A DNA stretch of 64,000 nt from Pseudoxanthomonas dokdonensis (GTDB lineage: Bacteria; Pseudomonadota; Gammaproteobacteria; Xanthomonadales; Xanthomonadaceae), in assembly GCF_001431405.1 (NCBI RefSeq), contig NZ_LDJL01000004.1:310001-374000 (forward strand), in the 5' to 3' direction. Position 1 is the stretch's first letter; each line of letters begins with the position of its first letter. This document shows, in pieces, positions 35,501 to 44,549 of the stretch. The notes beneath the pieces are model-generated. The model saw only the letters and a program-made list of their open reading frames with translations, did not search any database and was not told where the DNA came from. A program made the translations under genes and the position numbers.

Positions 35501-36114
35501 CAGTCAAGTCTTTGCTGTTCGCTTTCGGCCTGGCGATCTTCCTGGTCTATCTGGTGATGGCTTCGCAGTTCGAGTCGTTGCTGCATCCGTTCGTCATCCT
35601 GTTCACCATCCCGCTGGCCCTGGTCGGCGCGGTGCTGGCGCTGCTGCTGACCAACTCACCGGTTTCGGTGGTGGTGTTCATCGGCCTGATCCTGCTGGTC
35701 GGGCTGGTGACCAAGAACGCCATCATCCTGATCGACAAGGTCAACCAGCTGCGCGAAGCCGGGGTGGCGAAGCGGGAGGCACTGATTGAGGGCGCACGCT
35801 CACGCCTGCGTCCGATCATCATGACCACCTTGTGCACGCTGTTCGGCTTCCTGCCGCTGGCGGTGGCAATGGGCGAGGGCGCGGAAGTGCGCTCACCGAT
35901 GGCCATCACCGTGATTGGCGGCCTGCTGGTGTCGACCCTGCTGACGCTGGTGGTGATTCCGGTGGTGTATGACCTGCTGGATCGTCGACCGGACGAGCAC
36001 TATCGCGAGCGTGCGCGGCGCGTGCTGGCCGATGAGGCCGAGCTGGTTGACGAGGAGGATGCTTACGACAACCGCGCGCCTGGTCACACCGGCACACCGG
36101 GCATGGAGCATTGA
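32575..36114 (+). CDS. RND efflux pump permease, first of a pair
   Basis: A 1179-residue inner-membrane transporter with two sets of six helices and two large periplasmic loops. Family segments are FSTRRRVTIAMITVTMLLFGF, LNVMSLGGLALATGLVVDDSIVVLE (proton-relay Asp pair in helix 4), and GLVTKNAIILIDKVN near helix 10. It is longer than the usual ~1040 residues. An insert of ~45 Ala/Ser/Gly residues (~275-320, DAASAAAQVAALAASS) sits in the first periplasmic domain, and another insert follows helix 6. Substrates are not readable from sequence. It pairs with the following permease, like MdtB/MdtC. Confidence 0.93.
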   Translation: MSAPEGGSGKKSGAATLMGGGLVEFSTRRRVTIAMITVTMLLFGFIALGSLKVNLLPDLSYPTLTVRTEYTGAAPAEIETLISEPVEEAVGVVKNLRKLKSVSRTGQSDVVLEFAWGTDMDQASLEVRDKMEVLSLPLEAKAPVLLRFNPSTQPIIRLALSSKGKPASDADAIRELTGLRRYADDDLKKKLEPVEGVAAVKVGGGLEDEIQVDIDQQKLAQLHLPIENIINRLQQENINISGGRLEEGSQRYLVRTVNQFADLDEIRNMLVTTQSSGGNDAASAAAQVAALAASSGDAATMAAAAAAQSASSGSSTAIAGGMPVRLKDVADVRQGYKEREAIIRLGGKEAVELAIYKEGDANTVSTAAALKAALEKIKTQIPPDVEVTTIEDQSVFIEHAISDVKKDAIIGGLLAILIIFLFLRDGWSTFVISLSLPVSIITTFFFMGQMDLSLNVMSLGGLALATGLVVDDSIVVLESIAKARERGLGILQAAIVGTREVSMAVVASTLTTIAVFLPLVFVEGIAGQLFRDQALTVAIAIAISLVVAMTLIPMLSSLKGRPPLAFPDEPAHPQWRPDAKPLKPIAATGRGVGMATRGTFFGLSWLVVKVWRGLVAVIGPVMRKASDLAMAPYGRAERGYLKLLPASLKRPWLVLGFAGAAFVATVLVVPLLGADLIPQLAQDRFEMTVKLPPGTPLSETDDVVRRLQQVHGKDEGIHALYGVSGSGTRLDASPTESGENIGKLTVVMAGGGSDELEASETERLRGTMKEFPAAQVDFSRPELFSFSTPLEVELRGQDLATIEQAGRKLAAMLRKNPHYADVKSTVEEGFPEIQIRFDQERASALGLTTRQIADVVVNKVRGDVATRYSFRDRKIDVLVRARENDRDSIESIRNLIINPGNARPVTLEAVANIVATTGPSEIHRTDQVRVAVVSANLRDIDLGSAVREVEDMVSKDPLAAGVGMHIGGQGEELKDSVKSLLFAFGLAIFLVYLVMASQFESLLHPFVILFTIPLALVGAVLALLLTNSPVSVVVFIGLILLVGLVTKNAIILIDKVNQLREAGVAKREALIEGARSRLRPIIMTTLCTLFGFLPLAVAMGEGAEVRSPMAITVIGGLLVSTLLTLVVIPVVYDLLDRRPDEHYRERARRVLADEAELVDEEDAYDNRAPGHTGTPGMEH

Positions 36115-36115
36115 C

Positions 36116-39100
36116 ATGAGCGTTGCCCAGTTCAGCATCAAGCGCCCGGTCACCACCATCATGTTCTTCGTGTCGCTGGTGGTGATTGGCGCGATTGCCT
36201 CGTTGCGGTTGCCGCTGGAGGCGTTCCCCGATGTTTCGTTCCCGGTGATCTTCGTCAATCTGCCCTACCAGGGATCGACGCCCGAGGAAGTGGAACGCAC
36301 GGTATTGCGGCCGACCGAAGAGGCCTTGGCCACGATGCCCGGGGTCAAGAACATGCAGGGTACCGCCAGTGCCGACGGTGCCAATGTGGTGCTGTTCTTT
36401 TCAGACTGGGAGCGCAATGTCTCGATTGCCGCGTCGGAGGCACGCGAGAAGATCGACGCCATCCGCGACCAGCTGCCGGATGAGATACGGCGGGTATTCG
36501 TCGGCAACTTCAGCTCAAGCGACCAGCCGGTGTTGCGTATCCGCCTGGCCAGCAACAGCACCAACCTGGCGAAATCCTATGAGCTGATCGACCGGGAGAT
36601 GAAGCGAAGGCTGGAGCGCATCGCCGGCGTGGCCAAGGTCGAAGTGTCGGGCGCGACACCCAATGAGGTCGAGATCGCGTTGGATTCGGACCGGTTGGTC
36701 GCGCATGACATCAGCCTCAACACGCTGACCGAGCGGCTGCAATCGCTGAACTTTTCGGTATCCGCCGGCGAAATCACCGATGCCGGGCAGAAGCTGCGCG
36801 TGCAGCCGCTGGGTGAGATCACCGATCTGCAGCAGTTCCGCTCACTGGTCATCGACCAGAAGGGGACGCGACTGTCGGACATCGCCGAGATCCGGCTCAA
36901 ACCAGCACGCATGCAGTTCGCCCGGCGTCTGGATGGCGTGCCGGCGGTCGGACTGGACGTATTCAAGGAACGCAGCGCCAACCTGGTCGAGGTAGCCAGG
37001 AGCACCTTGCAGGAAGTCGAGAATATCCAGAAAGAGCCGGCGCTGAAGGGTATCCAGGTCAAGATCATCGAGAACCAGGGCAAAAGCGTCACCAGCTCCC
37101 TGCTGGAACTGGCCGAGGCAGGCGCGATTGGCTTGCTGCTGTCGGTGATCGTGCTGTTCTTCTTCCTGCGCCACTGGGCGTCGACGCTGATGGTGTCATT
37201 GGCGATTCCGATCTGCTTCGTGATGACCCTGGGCTTCATGTATTTTGCCGGCGTCACTCTCAATATCCTGTCGATGATGGGTCTTCTGCTGGCGGTCGGC
37301 ATGCTGGTCGACAACGCGGTGGTGGTGGTGGAAAGCATCTACCAGGAGCGCGAGCGCAACCCGGGCAATCCGCGACTGGCGTCGATACTGGGCACCAAGC
37401 ACGTCGCCATTGCGCTATCGGCCGGCACCTTGTGCCATTGCATCGTGTTCATCCCCAACCTGTTTGGCGAGCGCAACGTGCTGGCGATCTATCTGTCGCA
37501 GATCGCGGTGACGATCTCGGTATCGTTGCTGGCGTCATGGCTGGTGGCCATCAGCCTGATTCCGATGCTGTCGGCGCGGCTGCGCACGCCTCCGGGCATC
37601 GACCGTGGCGATACCTTCATCCGCCGCCTGCAGACCCGCTACGCCAGATTGTTGCGCTGGACGCTGGAACACCGCGGTCTGAGCGTGATGGGCATTCTGC
37701 TGATCATCGCCTGCAGTATCTTCCCGGTCATGCATACCAAACAGAACATGTTTGGTGGCGGCAGTGGCAATGAAACCGGGATCAACTACCAGTGGAATGG
37801 CAGCTACAGCCTGGAACAGATGTCGGACGAAGTCCTGCGGGTGGAGGACTATCTGAACGCCAATCGCAAGCGCTTCCAGATCGCGCAGATCTATTCGTAC
37901 TTCAGTGAGGAGGAAGGAGGCGCCGGTACCCGCGTGACCTTCAATGACAGCTACGAAGGCAGTACCAAAGAGCTGGAAGACGCGATCAGCAAGGACATGC
38001 CGAAATCGGCGCGTGCCCGCGTCACGGTCGGTTTCGGCGGTGGCGGCGGTGGCGGTGGTGCGCCAAAGACGGTGTCGGTGCGGCTGGTCGGTGATTCCAC
38101 CCAGACGTTGAACGATCTGGCCAAGGACATCCTGCCCGGGCTTTCCAAGCGCAAGGAACTGCGCGACGTACACATCGATGTCGGCGATCGCGGCAGCGAG
38201 TTGCAGATACGGGTGGACCGGGCGCGCGCGGCCGCATTCGGTTTCAATTCGCAGGAAGTGTCCCAGTTTGTCGGCCTGGCCCTGCGTGGTGCGCAGCTGC
38301 GCGACTTCAGGCGAGGTGACACCGAGGTACCGGTCTGGGCGCGTTTTGAAGGAGCCGAGGAGTATTCGGAAAAAGACCTGCAATCGATGACCGTGCGCAC
38401 CGCCGATGGCCGCAGTGTGCCGCTGTTGTCGATGGTCAATGTCAGTGTCGTGCCTGCGGCGACCCAGGTCAGTCGCATCAACCGGCAGACGGCACTGGAG
38501 ATTGAAGCCACGCCTGACGGCAAGACCACCATGCCCGAGGCACGCAAGGCGATGGAGGACGCTTTGAAAGCGGTCTCCTATCCAGCCGGGTATGGTTACA
38601 CCTTCGATTCGATCGAGTTCTTCGACGAAGCGGAGATGTTCTCGCAGATGATCTTCAACCTGATGATCGCGCTGGTGATGGTATACGTGGTGATGGCGGC
38701 GGTGTTCGAGTCGCTGCTGTTCCCGTCGGCGATCATGAGCGGCGTGCTGTTCTCGATATTCGGGGTGTTCTGGCTGTTCTGGCTGACCGGCACCGAGTTC
38801 AACATCATGGCGTTCATCGGCATTCTGGTGCTGATGGGAGTGGTGGTGAACAACGGCATCGTGATGATCGAACACATCAACAACCTGCGCCGGCGCGGCA
38901 TGTCACGTACCGATGCGCTGGTGGAGGGCAGTCGTGAACGATTGCGGCCGATCATGATGACGATGGGTACGGCGATCCTGGCGATGGTGCCGATTGCACT
39001 TTCGACTGGTGGCGACAACGATGAGATCTCGTATTACCCGATGGCGCGCGCGATTGCCGGTGGACTGGCGTTCTCGACCGTAGTCAGCCTGCTGTTCCTG

Positions 39101-39220
39101 CCGACCATCTACGCCATGCTGGATGATCTGCGGGGCACCACCTCACGGCTGATAGCGCGGGCACGCGGCAAGCGTGGGCAGGGCGAAGCCATCGCTTCGG
39201 CCCGATCCATCGCCCGCTGA
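36116..39220 (+). CDS. RND efflux pump permease, second of a pair
   Basis: A 1034-residue RND transporter, start MSVAQFSIKRPVTTIMFFV one base after the previous stop. It has the usual 12 helices; LLAVGMLVDNAVVVVESIYQ carries the Asp proton-relay region and MGVVVNNGIVMIEHINNLRRRG the matching C-half segment. The porter domain has a run of eight Gly followed by APKTVSVRLVG, an unusual flexible loop. With the adaptor and first permease it likely forms a heterotrimeric-type drug or envelope-compound exporter. The operon ends at an intrinsic terminator. Confidence 0.93.
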   Translation: MSVAQFSIKRPVTTIMFFVSLVVIGAIASLRLPLEAFPDVSFPVIFVNLPYQGSTPEEVERTVLRPTEEALATMPGVKNMQGTASADGANVVLFFSDWERNVSIAASEAREKIDAIRDQLPDEIRRVFVGNFSSSDQPVLRIRLASNSTNLAKSYELIDREMKRRLERIAGVAKVEVSGATPNEVEIALDSDRLVAHDISLNTLTERLQSLNFSVSAGEITDAGQKLRVQPLGEITDLQQFRSLVIDQKGTRLSDIAEIRLKPARMQFARRLDGVPAVGLDVFKERSANLVEVARSTLQEVENIQKEPALKGIQVKIIENQGKSVTSSLLELAEAGAIGLLLSVIVLFFFLRHWASTLMVSLAIPICFVMTLGFMYFAGVTLNILSMMGLLLAVGMLVDNAVVVVESIYQERERNPGNPRLASILGTKHVAIALSAGTLCHCIVFIPNLFGERNVLAIYLSQIAVTISVSLLASWLVAISLIPMLSARLRTPPGIDRGDTFIRRLQTRYARLLRWTLEHRGLSVMGILLIIACSIFPVMHTKQNMFGGGSGNETGINYQWNGSYSLEQMSDEVLRVEDYLNANRKRFQIAQIYSYFSEEEGGAGTRVTFNDSYEGSTKELEDAISKDMPKSARARVTVGFGGGGGGGGAPKTVSVRLVGDSTQTLNDLAKDILPGLSKRKELRDVHIDVGDRGSELQIRVDRARAAAFGFNSQEVSQFVGLALRGAQLRDFRRGDTEVPVWARFEGAEEYSEKDLQSMTVRTADGRSVPLLSMVNVSVVPAATQVSRINRQTALEIEATPDGKTTMPEARKAMEDALKAVSYPAGYGYTFDSIEFFDEAEMFSQMIFNLMIALVMVYVVMAAVFESLLFPSAIMSGVLFSIFGVFWLFWLTGTEFNIMAFIGILVLMGVVVNNGIVMIEHINNLRRRGMSRTDALVEGSRERLRPIMMTMGTAILAMVPIALSTGGDNDEISYYPMARAIAGGLAFSTVVSLLFLPTIYAMLDDLRGTTSRLIARARGKRGQGEAIASARSIAR

Positions 39221-39245
39221 GCGCGGATCAAATGCCGGAAAGCAG

Positions 39246-39276
39246 AAAGGGCCGGATGATTCCGGCCCTTTCTTTT
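39246..39276 (+). terminator. Intrinsic terminator of the RND operon
   Basis: Perfect 11-bp stem AAAGGGCCGGA / TCCGGCCCTTT with TGAT loop, followed by CTTTT on the plus strand. It also has A residues on the left side, so it may serve the convergent TraB-type gene. Confidence 0.87.
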
Positions 39277-39300
39277 CACGCGCCACGCACTATTTCGTAA

Positions 39301-40533
39301 TCAGCCGAACAGCTTGCCCAGCATGCGCAGGCCGCCGGTCCAGACGCCAATGGCCGTGCCGAGGCTGGTCAGGAAGAAGTTGAGCAGGATGCGCGCGACC
39401 CGATTGGTCCACCAGCCTTTCACGCTTTGCACGTCCTGGCGCAGAGCCATGAAGTCGGCATACGTCGGCTTGCGCAGGCTGGCTTCAACCAGCCCGCTGA
39501 CCGTGCCGGAGGCGAGTGCCGGGTGCAATGGCGTCAACGGCGAGGAGATGAATGCCGCCAGGATGCTCAACGGATGGCCACCGGCCAGCGCACAGCCCAG
39601 CGCCCCCAGTCCACCGGTCGCGAGCACCCATTGCACGATGAGATCCGAGCCGACGTCGACACCGCCGCGATAGAAGCCCCAGGCAAAGCCACCGACCACG
39701 AATGCGGTCAGGGCGATGGTGAACCATGGCAGGCCGCGTTTCTCGGGGATGTATTCGAGATCGGCAAGCTGCCGGGCCGGGTCCGATATGTCTTCGCGCA
39801 GATGCCGGGCCAGGCCCTGCAGGTGGCCGGCGCCAACCACCGCCAGTACCTCGCGCGGGCCATCGCCGTGGCTGTCCCGCGCAACCTGGCGCAGGCGGGT
39901 CGCCATGTATTGATCGCGCTCGGCGATGATGGTTTCGTACAGTGCAGGGCTCTGCGCGGCGAATTCGCCAAAGCTGGATTCCAGCATATCGCCCTGCTTG
40001 AGCTTTTCGATTTCGTCGTCGGCGACTTCTTCGTCATCCAGCATCGCCATCATGATGCCGGCGCTGATCTTGGCACGACCCCACCAGCTCAGCCGCTTCA
40101 ACGCGCGCTTGAAAGTCAGGCCGACCTCGCGATCGATCAGGTGCACCGGCAGGCCCATTGCCTGCGCATCCAGCGCGCCGGCCTTCAGTTCGGCGCCGGG
40201 TTCGACGTCCAGTTGCTCGGCCAGTCGGCGCTGATAGGCAGCCAATGCCAGGTTGGCGGCGAACAGATGGGTCTTGCCTTCGCGCAACACCTTGACGATA
40301 TCCAGTTTGGCCAGCGCATCGGGATCGGTCAGCGACTGCATGCGGCCTGCATCCAGTTCCACCGCGACGCTGTCGTACTGGCCGCTGGCTACCGCGGCCT
40401 TGACCGCCTCGACACTGGCTTTGGAAACATGCGCGGTACCGAGGAGGGTGAAACGGACGCCGTCACGCTCGATGACCTCATGCGGTTGTTGCAGCCAGTC
40501 GACAGCAGGGGGTTGGGTAACGATGTCGGTCAT
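39301..40533 (-). CDS. TraB-domain membrane protein
   Basis: A 410-residue protein of the TraB/PrgY family, start chosen at MTDIVTQPPAVDW with GGAA at fair spacing. Residues ~25-240 form the TraB domain with the conserved GTAHVSKASVEAV motif, DSVAVELDAGR and VVGAGHLQGLARHL, whose Gly-His pairs and acidic residues suggest a Tiki/EreA-like metal-dependent hydrolase. Residues ~265-410 hold several membrane helices. Related pheromone-shutdown proteins inactivate or degrade peptides, but the role in gammaproteobacteria is not established. Confidence 0.85.
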   Translation of the reverse strand: MTDIVTQPPAVDWLQQPHEVIERDGVRFTLLGTAHVSKASVEAVKAAVASGQYDSVAVELDAGRMQSLTDPDALAKLDIVKVLREGKTHLFAANLALAAYQRRLAEQLDVEPGAELKAGALDAQAMGLPVHLIDREVGLTFKRALKRLSWWGRAKISAGIMMAMLDDEEVADDEIEKLKQGDMLESSFGEFAAQSPALYETIIAERDQYMATRLRQVARDSHGDGPREVLAVVGAGHLQGLARHLREDISDPARQLADLEYIPEKRGLPWFTIALTAFVVGGFAWGFYRGGVDVGSDLIVQWVLATGGLGALGCALAGGHPLSILAAFISSPLTPLHPALASGTVSGLVEASLRKPTYADFMALRQDVQSVKGWWTNRVARILLNFFLTSLGTAIGVWTGGLRMLGKLFG

Positions 40534-40625
40534 CAGGGTTCCGGTAGCTAAAACGCGAGTCAATCAGACAATATTGGGCCGTGGCGCGGACATACAAGCC
40601 AGCATCGGCCATGCGGTGGATGGAG

Positions 40626-41147
40626 TCAGACCGGCGAGCCGTCGCCGTCGCCCAGCGGGCGTTGCATCTGCACCGTGTCCAGCCAGCGCCCGTGCTTGCG
40701 GCCCAGGCCCTTGAAGATGCCGACGGTGATAAAGCCGAGGCGCTCGTGCAGGGCCACCGAGGCGCCGTTGCCAGGTTCGCCGATGACCGCCACCATCTGC
40801 CGGTAACCCTTGGCGGTGCAGGCATCGATCAGGTGTTGCAGCAATGCCTTGCCGATGCCGCGGCCCTTGAACTGCGGCGCGATGTAGACCGTATCCTCGA
40901 CCGTCCAGCGATAGCCGGCGCGGCTGCGGTAACTGCTGGCGTAGGCATAGCCGGCGAACTGGCCGGCCACCTCGGCGACCACGTAGGGATAACCGGCAGC
41001 GGTGATCTCGCGCAGGCGCTGTGCCATTTCCGCTTCATCGGGTACGTCGTATTCGTAGGTGGCGACGTGGTCGCGGACTTCGATGGCATAGAGTCCGGTG
41101 ATGGCCGCCATGTCGGCCATCGTGGCGTCACGGATGATCAGGTCCAA
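40626..41147 (-). CDS. GNAT acetyltransferase, phosphinothricin acetyltransferase-like
   Basis: A 173-residue N-acetyltransferase of the Pat/MddA subgroup. The fold runs IRDATMADMAAITGLYAIEV, then YVVAEVAGQFAGYAYASSYRSRAGY, then the acetyl-CoA loop QFKGRGIGKALLQHLI and ALHERLGFITVGIFKGLGRKHGRWLD. Subgroup members acetylate the amino group of phosphinothricin or of methionine sulfoximine/sulfone, but native substrates are often unknown. It lies nine bases after aguB on the same strand, so it is probably cotranscribed. Confidence 0.88.
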   Translation of the reverse strand: MDLIIRDATMADMAAITGLYAIEVRDHVATYEYDVPDEAEMAQRLREITAAGYPYVVAEVAGQFAGYAYASSYRSRAGYRWTVEDTVYIAPQFKGRGIGKALLQHLIDACTAKGYRQMVAVIGEPGNGASVALHERLGFITVGIFKGLGRKHGRWLDTVQMQRPLGDGDGSPV

Positions 41148-41156
41148 GCGCAGGTC

Positions 41157-42056
41157 TCAGTCGATGTAGCGTTTCAGAAGGTCGCCATAAGCGTCGATGC
41201 GCCGGTCGCGCAGGAACGGCCAGATCCGGCGCACGTCTTCGCTGCGCGCCATGTCGATCTCGACGCTGAGGATTTCTGCTTCGCCACCGGCTTCGGCGAG
41301 GAACTCGCCCTGCGGTCCCAGCACGTGGCTGTTGCCCCAGAAGCGGATGCCGGAGGCGCCCATCGGTGAAGGTTCATGGCCGACGCGATTGCAGCTGAGT
41401 ACCGGCAGGCCATTGGCCACGGCATGGCCACGGTGACTGAGGATCCACGCATCGCGCTGGCGGTTCTGCTCGGCCTGGTCATCGTCCGGGTCCCAGCCAA
41501 TCGCGGTCGGGTACAGCAACAGGTCGGCGCCGGCCAGCGCCATCAGCCGTGCGGCTTCCGGATACCACTGGTCCCAGCACACCAGCACGCCCAGTCGGCC
41601 CACGGAAGTGTCGATGGGAGTGAAGCCGATGTCGCCGGGGGTGAAATAGAATTTTTCGTAGAAGCCCGGATCGTCCGGAATATGCATCTTGCGATACTTG
41701 CCGGCGATGCTGCCATCGGCCTCGAATACCACGGCGGTGTTGTGGTAAAGCCCCGCCGCGCGGCGCTCGAACAGCGAGCTGACCAGCACCACGCCATGCT
41801 GCCTGGCCAATGCCGACAGTCGCTGCGTGCTTGGCCCCGGTATCGGTTCGGCCAGATCGAATTCGGCGACGCTTTCATGCTGGCAGAAGTACTGGCCGTT
41901 ATGCAGTTCCTGCAGCAGGACCAGTTTGGCGCCGCGTTTGGCTGCTTCGGCAACGCGCGATTCGATGATGCTCAGGTTGGCGTCGGCGTCACCGTGGTTG
42001 TTTTCCTGGATGAGGGCAACGGGCAGGGTGGTTTTGCGGCTCATGATCGTCGGCAT
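41157..42056 (-). CDS. aguB: N-carbamoylputrescine amidase
   Basis: A 299-residue nitrilase-family enzyme converting N-carbamoylputrescine to putrescine, CO2 and ammonia. The catalytic triad is visible: Glu in LLQELHN, Lys in YRKMHIPDD, Cys in LVCWDQWYPEAARL. The surrounding segments HNGQYFCQ and FYFTPGDIGF are typical of AguB rather than other amidases. A second possible ATG at 42044 (MSRKTT) would shorten it by four residues. The agmatine deiminase gene lies 2.5 kb upstream on the same strand, supporting the assignment. Confidence 0.95.
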   Translation of the reverse strand: MPTIMSRKTTLPVALIQENNHGDADANLSIIESRVAEAAKRGAKLVLLQELHNGQYFCQHESVAEFDLAEPIPGPSTQRLSALARQHGVVLVSSLFERRAAGLYHNTAVVFEADGSIAGKYRKMHIPDDPGFYEKFYFTPGDIGFTPIDTSVGRLGVLVCWDQWYPEAARLMALAGADLLLYPTAIGWDPDDDQAEQNRQRDAWILSHRGHAVANGLPVLSCNRVGHEPSPMGASGIRFWGNSHVLGPQGEFLAEAGGEAEILSVEIDMARSEDVRRIWPFLRDRRIDAYGDLLKRYID

Positions 42057-42131
42057 TCGGGGCGTTAGCAGAGAATGCGCATGGTAACGCGGATCCTCGC
42101 GGCGACGGTTGGCAGAGGGTGAACGCAGGCG

Positions 42132-43430
42132 TCAACGCGGGATGGCCTGCTGGCGTTCGCGGCGCTGCTGGGCGCGTCCCAGCCAACCACCGGTCAATGC
42201 CCAGACCAGAGCGATGGCGCTGCCGATCAGCATCGCCAGTGCCGGATGTTCGGCGACTACATCCAGCAGCCGTTTGATCCAGCCGCTGAGCGCATCGGCG
42301 CCACGGTAGACGACCGTGTCGATGAAATTCTTGGCTTTGTATTTGGCTTCCGGGTCAACCACGGTGTACAGCATTTCGCGGCCCGGGCGGGCGAAGGCGT
42401 ACTCACCGGCGCGGCGCGCCACCATCACCACCGCCAGCACCGCGAAGGTCGGGGCCAGTGCCAGCCAGAGGAAACCCAGCATCGCCACCAGCGGCACGCT
42501 GACCAGCAGCAGGCCAACGCCGAAACGACGTGCGACGCGGCCGGTGATGAACAACTGGGCCAGTATCGACAGACTTTGCACCACCGTGTCGATGGTGCCG
42601 AATACCTGCGTCTGGCGGGTGCGGTCAGGGAAGGTATCGGCAACCAGCCGCGCCTGCTCGAAATACAGGAACGTGGTCACGCTGGCCAGCAGTACCACGA
42701 ACAACGCAATCCCCATCAGGTACGGCGAGCGCAGGACCGCGCTGGCGCCGGCAAACGGATTGCCGCCAAGCGGCCGCGATCGAGGCAGGCTGGCATCCTG
42801 CGGCAGCGGACAGCGGTCCCGCCAGTGCTGCAGCCAGATGGCCGCCGCTGCACTGCCAGCCAGCAGCAGCGCCGAAAGCAGCATCAGGCCGGCATGGCCA
42901 ATCGGGGCGACCAGCAGCGTGCCCAGCAGCGGCCCGACCAGCCCACCCAGGCTGGCGCCGCCGGCCATCAATGCGAACAGGCGCCTGGCCTGCGAGGCGG
43001 CGAAAAGATCCGCCAGCACGCTCCATGCCAGCGATATCGACAGCAGGTTGAACACCGAGAGCCAGATGTAGAAGACGCGCGCCAGCCAGACATCGTCCGG
43101 TCGCTGCTGGAAGGCGACGACGAACAGCAGCAGATTGAAGACGAAGAAGCCGTAGGTCCACGGCAGGATCCGGCGTCGCGACACCTTGCCGGCCAGCCAG
43201 CCGAACAACGGCAGCGTTACCAGGGTGGCGACGAAGGTGCCGGTGAACAGCCATTGCAGTTGCTCCACGCCACCGGCAACTCCCATCGTCTCGCGTACCG
43301 GCCGCAGCATGAAGTAGCCGGCGAACAGCAGGAAGAACATCAACATGCCGGCCAGCACCGGGGCTGTCTCTCCGGCTTCCAGGTCGAACGTGCGCGCCAG
43401 CCATCCGGCGCGGTGCGGGGCAGGGGCCAT
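42132..43430 (-). CDS. MFS-like transporter related to NTP/NDP translocases
   Basis: A 432-residue membrane protein with about 12 helices, start at MAPAPHRAGWL preceded by GAGG. The segment GMLMFFLLFAGYFMLRPVRE, early in the protein, resembles the start of TLC-type ATP/ADP exchangers and related MFS proteins (COG3202-like, from memory). Other features are LAWSVLADLFAASQARRLFALMAGGASLGGLVGPLLG. It is doubtful that a free-living bacterium imports ATP, so the substrate is open. It sits between aldo/keto reductase and aguB genes on the same strand; a link to polyamine or nucleotide transport is only a guess. Confidence 0.78.
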   Translation of the reverse strand: MAPAPHRAGWLARTFDLEAGETAPVLAGMLMFFLLFAGYFMLRPVRETMGVAGGVEQLQWLFTGTFVATLVTLPLFGWLAGKVSRRRILPWTYGFFVFNLLLFVVAFQQRPDDVWLARVFYIWLSVFNLLSISLAWSVLADLFAASQARRLFALMAGGASLGGLVGPLLGTLLVAPIGHAGLMLLSALLLAGSAAAAIWLQHWRDRCPLPQDASLPRSRPLGGNPFAGASAVLRSPYLMGIALFVVLLASVTTFLYFEQARLVADTFPDRTRQTQVFGTIDTVVQSLSILAQLFITGRVARRFGVGLLLVSVPLVAMLGFLWLALAPTFAVLAVVMVARRAGEYAFARPGREMLYTVVDPEAKYKAKNFIDTVVYRGADALSGWIKRLLDVVAEHPALAMLIGSAIALVWALTGGWLGRAQQRRERQQAIPR

Positions 43431-43437
43431 GCCAGCC

Positions 43438-44409
43438 TCAGGCAAGCAGCGCAATCAACGACTGTCGCTGCGCCTGGGTCAAATCCGCCCCCAGTCCGGC
43501 CCGCAGGTTGTCGCGCTGGTGGCGTAGCTTGCTGGTTGCCGGTATCACCACGGTTACCGCGGGATGGCTGAGCGCGAACTTCAGCAGCGCCTGCGCCCAG
43601 GAGTCGATGCCGGCCTCGGCGGCCCAGCCGGGCAGCGGCATGTCCTTGACCCGGGCAAACACTTTGCCGTCGTCAAAGGCGCGATTGATGATCACGGCGA
43701 TGCCAAGATCCTGTGCCAATGGCAGCACTTCGCGCTCGGCACCGCGGGCGCTGACCGAATAGTTGATCTGCACGAAGTCCGGCTTGTGTTCGCGCATGAC
43801 CCGCGCCAGTTCCGGCTGCGCGCCTTCGACGTAATGGGTCATGCCAACATAGCGGGTTCTGCCTTGATCCTTGAGTTCGCGTGCCACCGCCAGCTGGGTG
43901 TTCAGATCGCCCAGGTTATGGACCTGCAACAGTGCTACCTGGTCGGTGCGCAAGTCGCGCAGGCTCTGCGCAAACTGGGCCAGGCCGGCTTCGCGGCCGT
44001 TGACGCCCGACAGTTTGGTGGCCAGCCACATCCGTGCGGTCAGTGCCTGCTCGGCCAGCAGCGCGCCCAGCACCGGCTCGGCACCGCCGTAGGTCGGTGC
44101 GGTGTCGATGACCGTCGCCCCGGCCGCCGCGAATGCCCGCAGCACGTCGCGCAATGGATCGCGTTCGGCGGCCGAATCGCCGACCTGGAAACTGCCTGAA
44201 GTCCCCATGCCAATGACCGGCAGGCGTTCACCGCTGGAGGGGATGACGCGGGTTTTCAGCTGGCCTGCCGGCTCGCTTGCGGCGTTGGACTGGGAAGGTC
44301 CCGGTCGGGTTTGGCCGGATTCGGCATGGGCGGCGTCACGGCAGGCCGCCAGGCCCAGACCGGCGGCGGCCAAGGCACTGGATGCCAGGAACTTGCGGCG
44401 AGTGACCAC
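43438..44409 (-). CDS. Exported aldo/keto reductase
   Basis: A 323-residue protein from a GTG at 44409 with GGGAG upstream; the ATG-started frame from 44511 has no such site. The N-terminus TRRKFLASSALAAAGLGLAA is a twin-arginine signal and ends with a possible lipobox (LAAC), so the enzyme folds in the cytoplasm with its cofactor and is exported. The aldo/keto reductase tetrad is visible: Asp and Tyr in VIDTAPTYGGAE, Lys in LATKLSG, His in LLQVHNLG. The substrate is unknown. It is seven bases from the transporter gene. Confidence 0.88.
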   Translation of the reverse strand: MVTRRKFLASSALAAAGLGLAACRDAAHAESGQTRPGPSQSNAASEPAGQLKTRVIPSSGERLPVIGMGTSGSFQVGDSAAERDPLRDVLRAFAAAGATVIDTAPTYGGAEPVLGALLAEQALTARMWLATKLSGVNGREAGLAQFAQSLRDLRTDQVALLQVHNLGDLNTQLAVARELKDQGRTRYVGMTHYVEGAQPELARVMREHKPDFVQINYSVSARGAEREVLPLAQDLGIAVIINRAFDDGKVFARVKDMPLPGWAAEAGIDSWAQALLKFALSHPAVTVVIPATSKLRHQRDNLRAGLGADLTQAQRQSLIALLA

Positions 44410-44549
44410 GGCAGACTCCCTATCGGAACACAGCTGCCGGTTATCGCCGATGCCGGCGTCGAAAGTGTGAATAAATTGTATTTTGAATCTGCTTTGTAGT
44501 CGTGTGGCCAAGTCGCCGGCAATCTATTGCCGGCACCGTCCTGCCGAGT

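Noticed and set aside
43438-44511. Aldo/keto reductase start at the ATG near 44511
   Set aside because: The extra N-terminus precedes a clear twin-arginine signal; the GTG at 44409 has GGGAG upstream and starts the signal directly.
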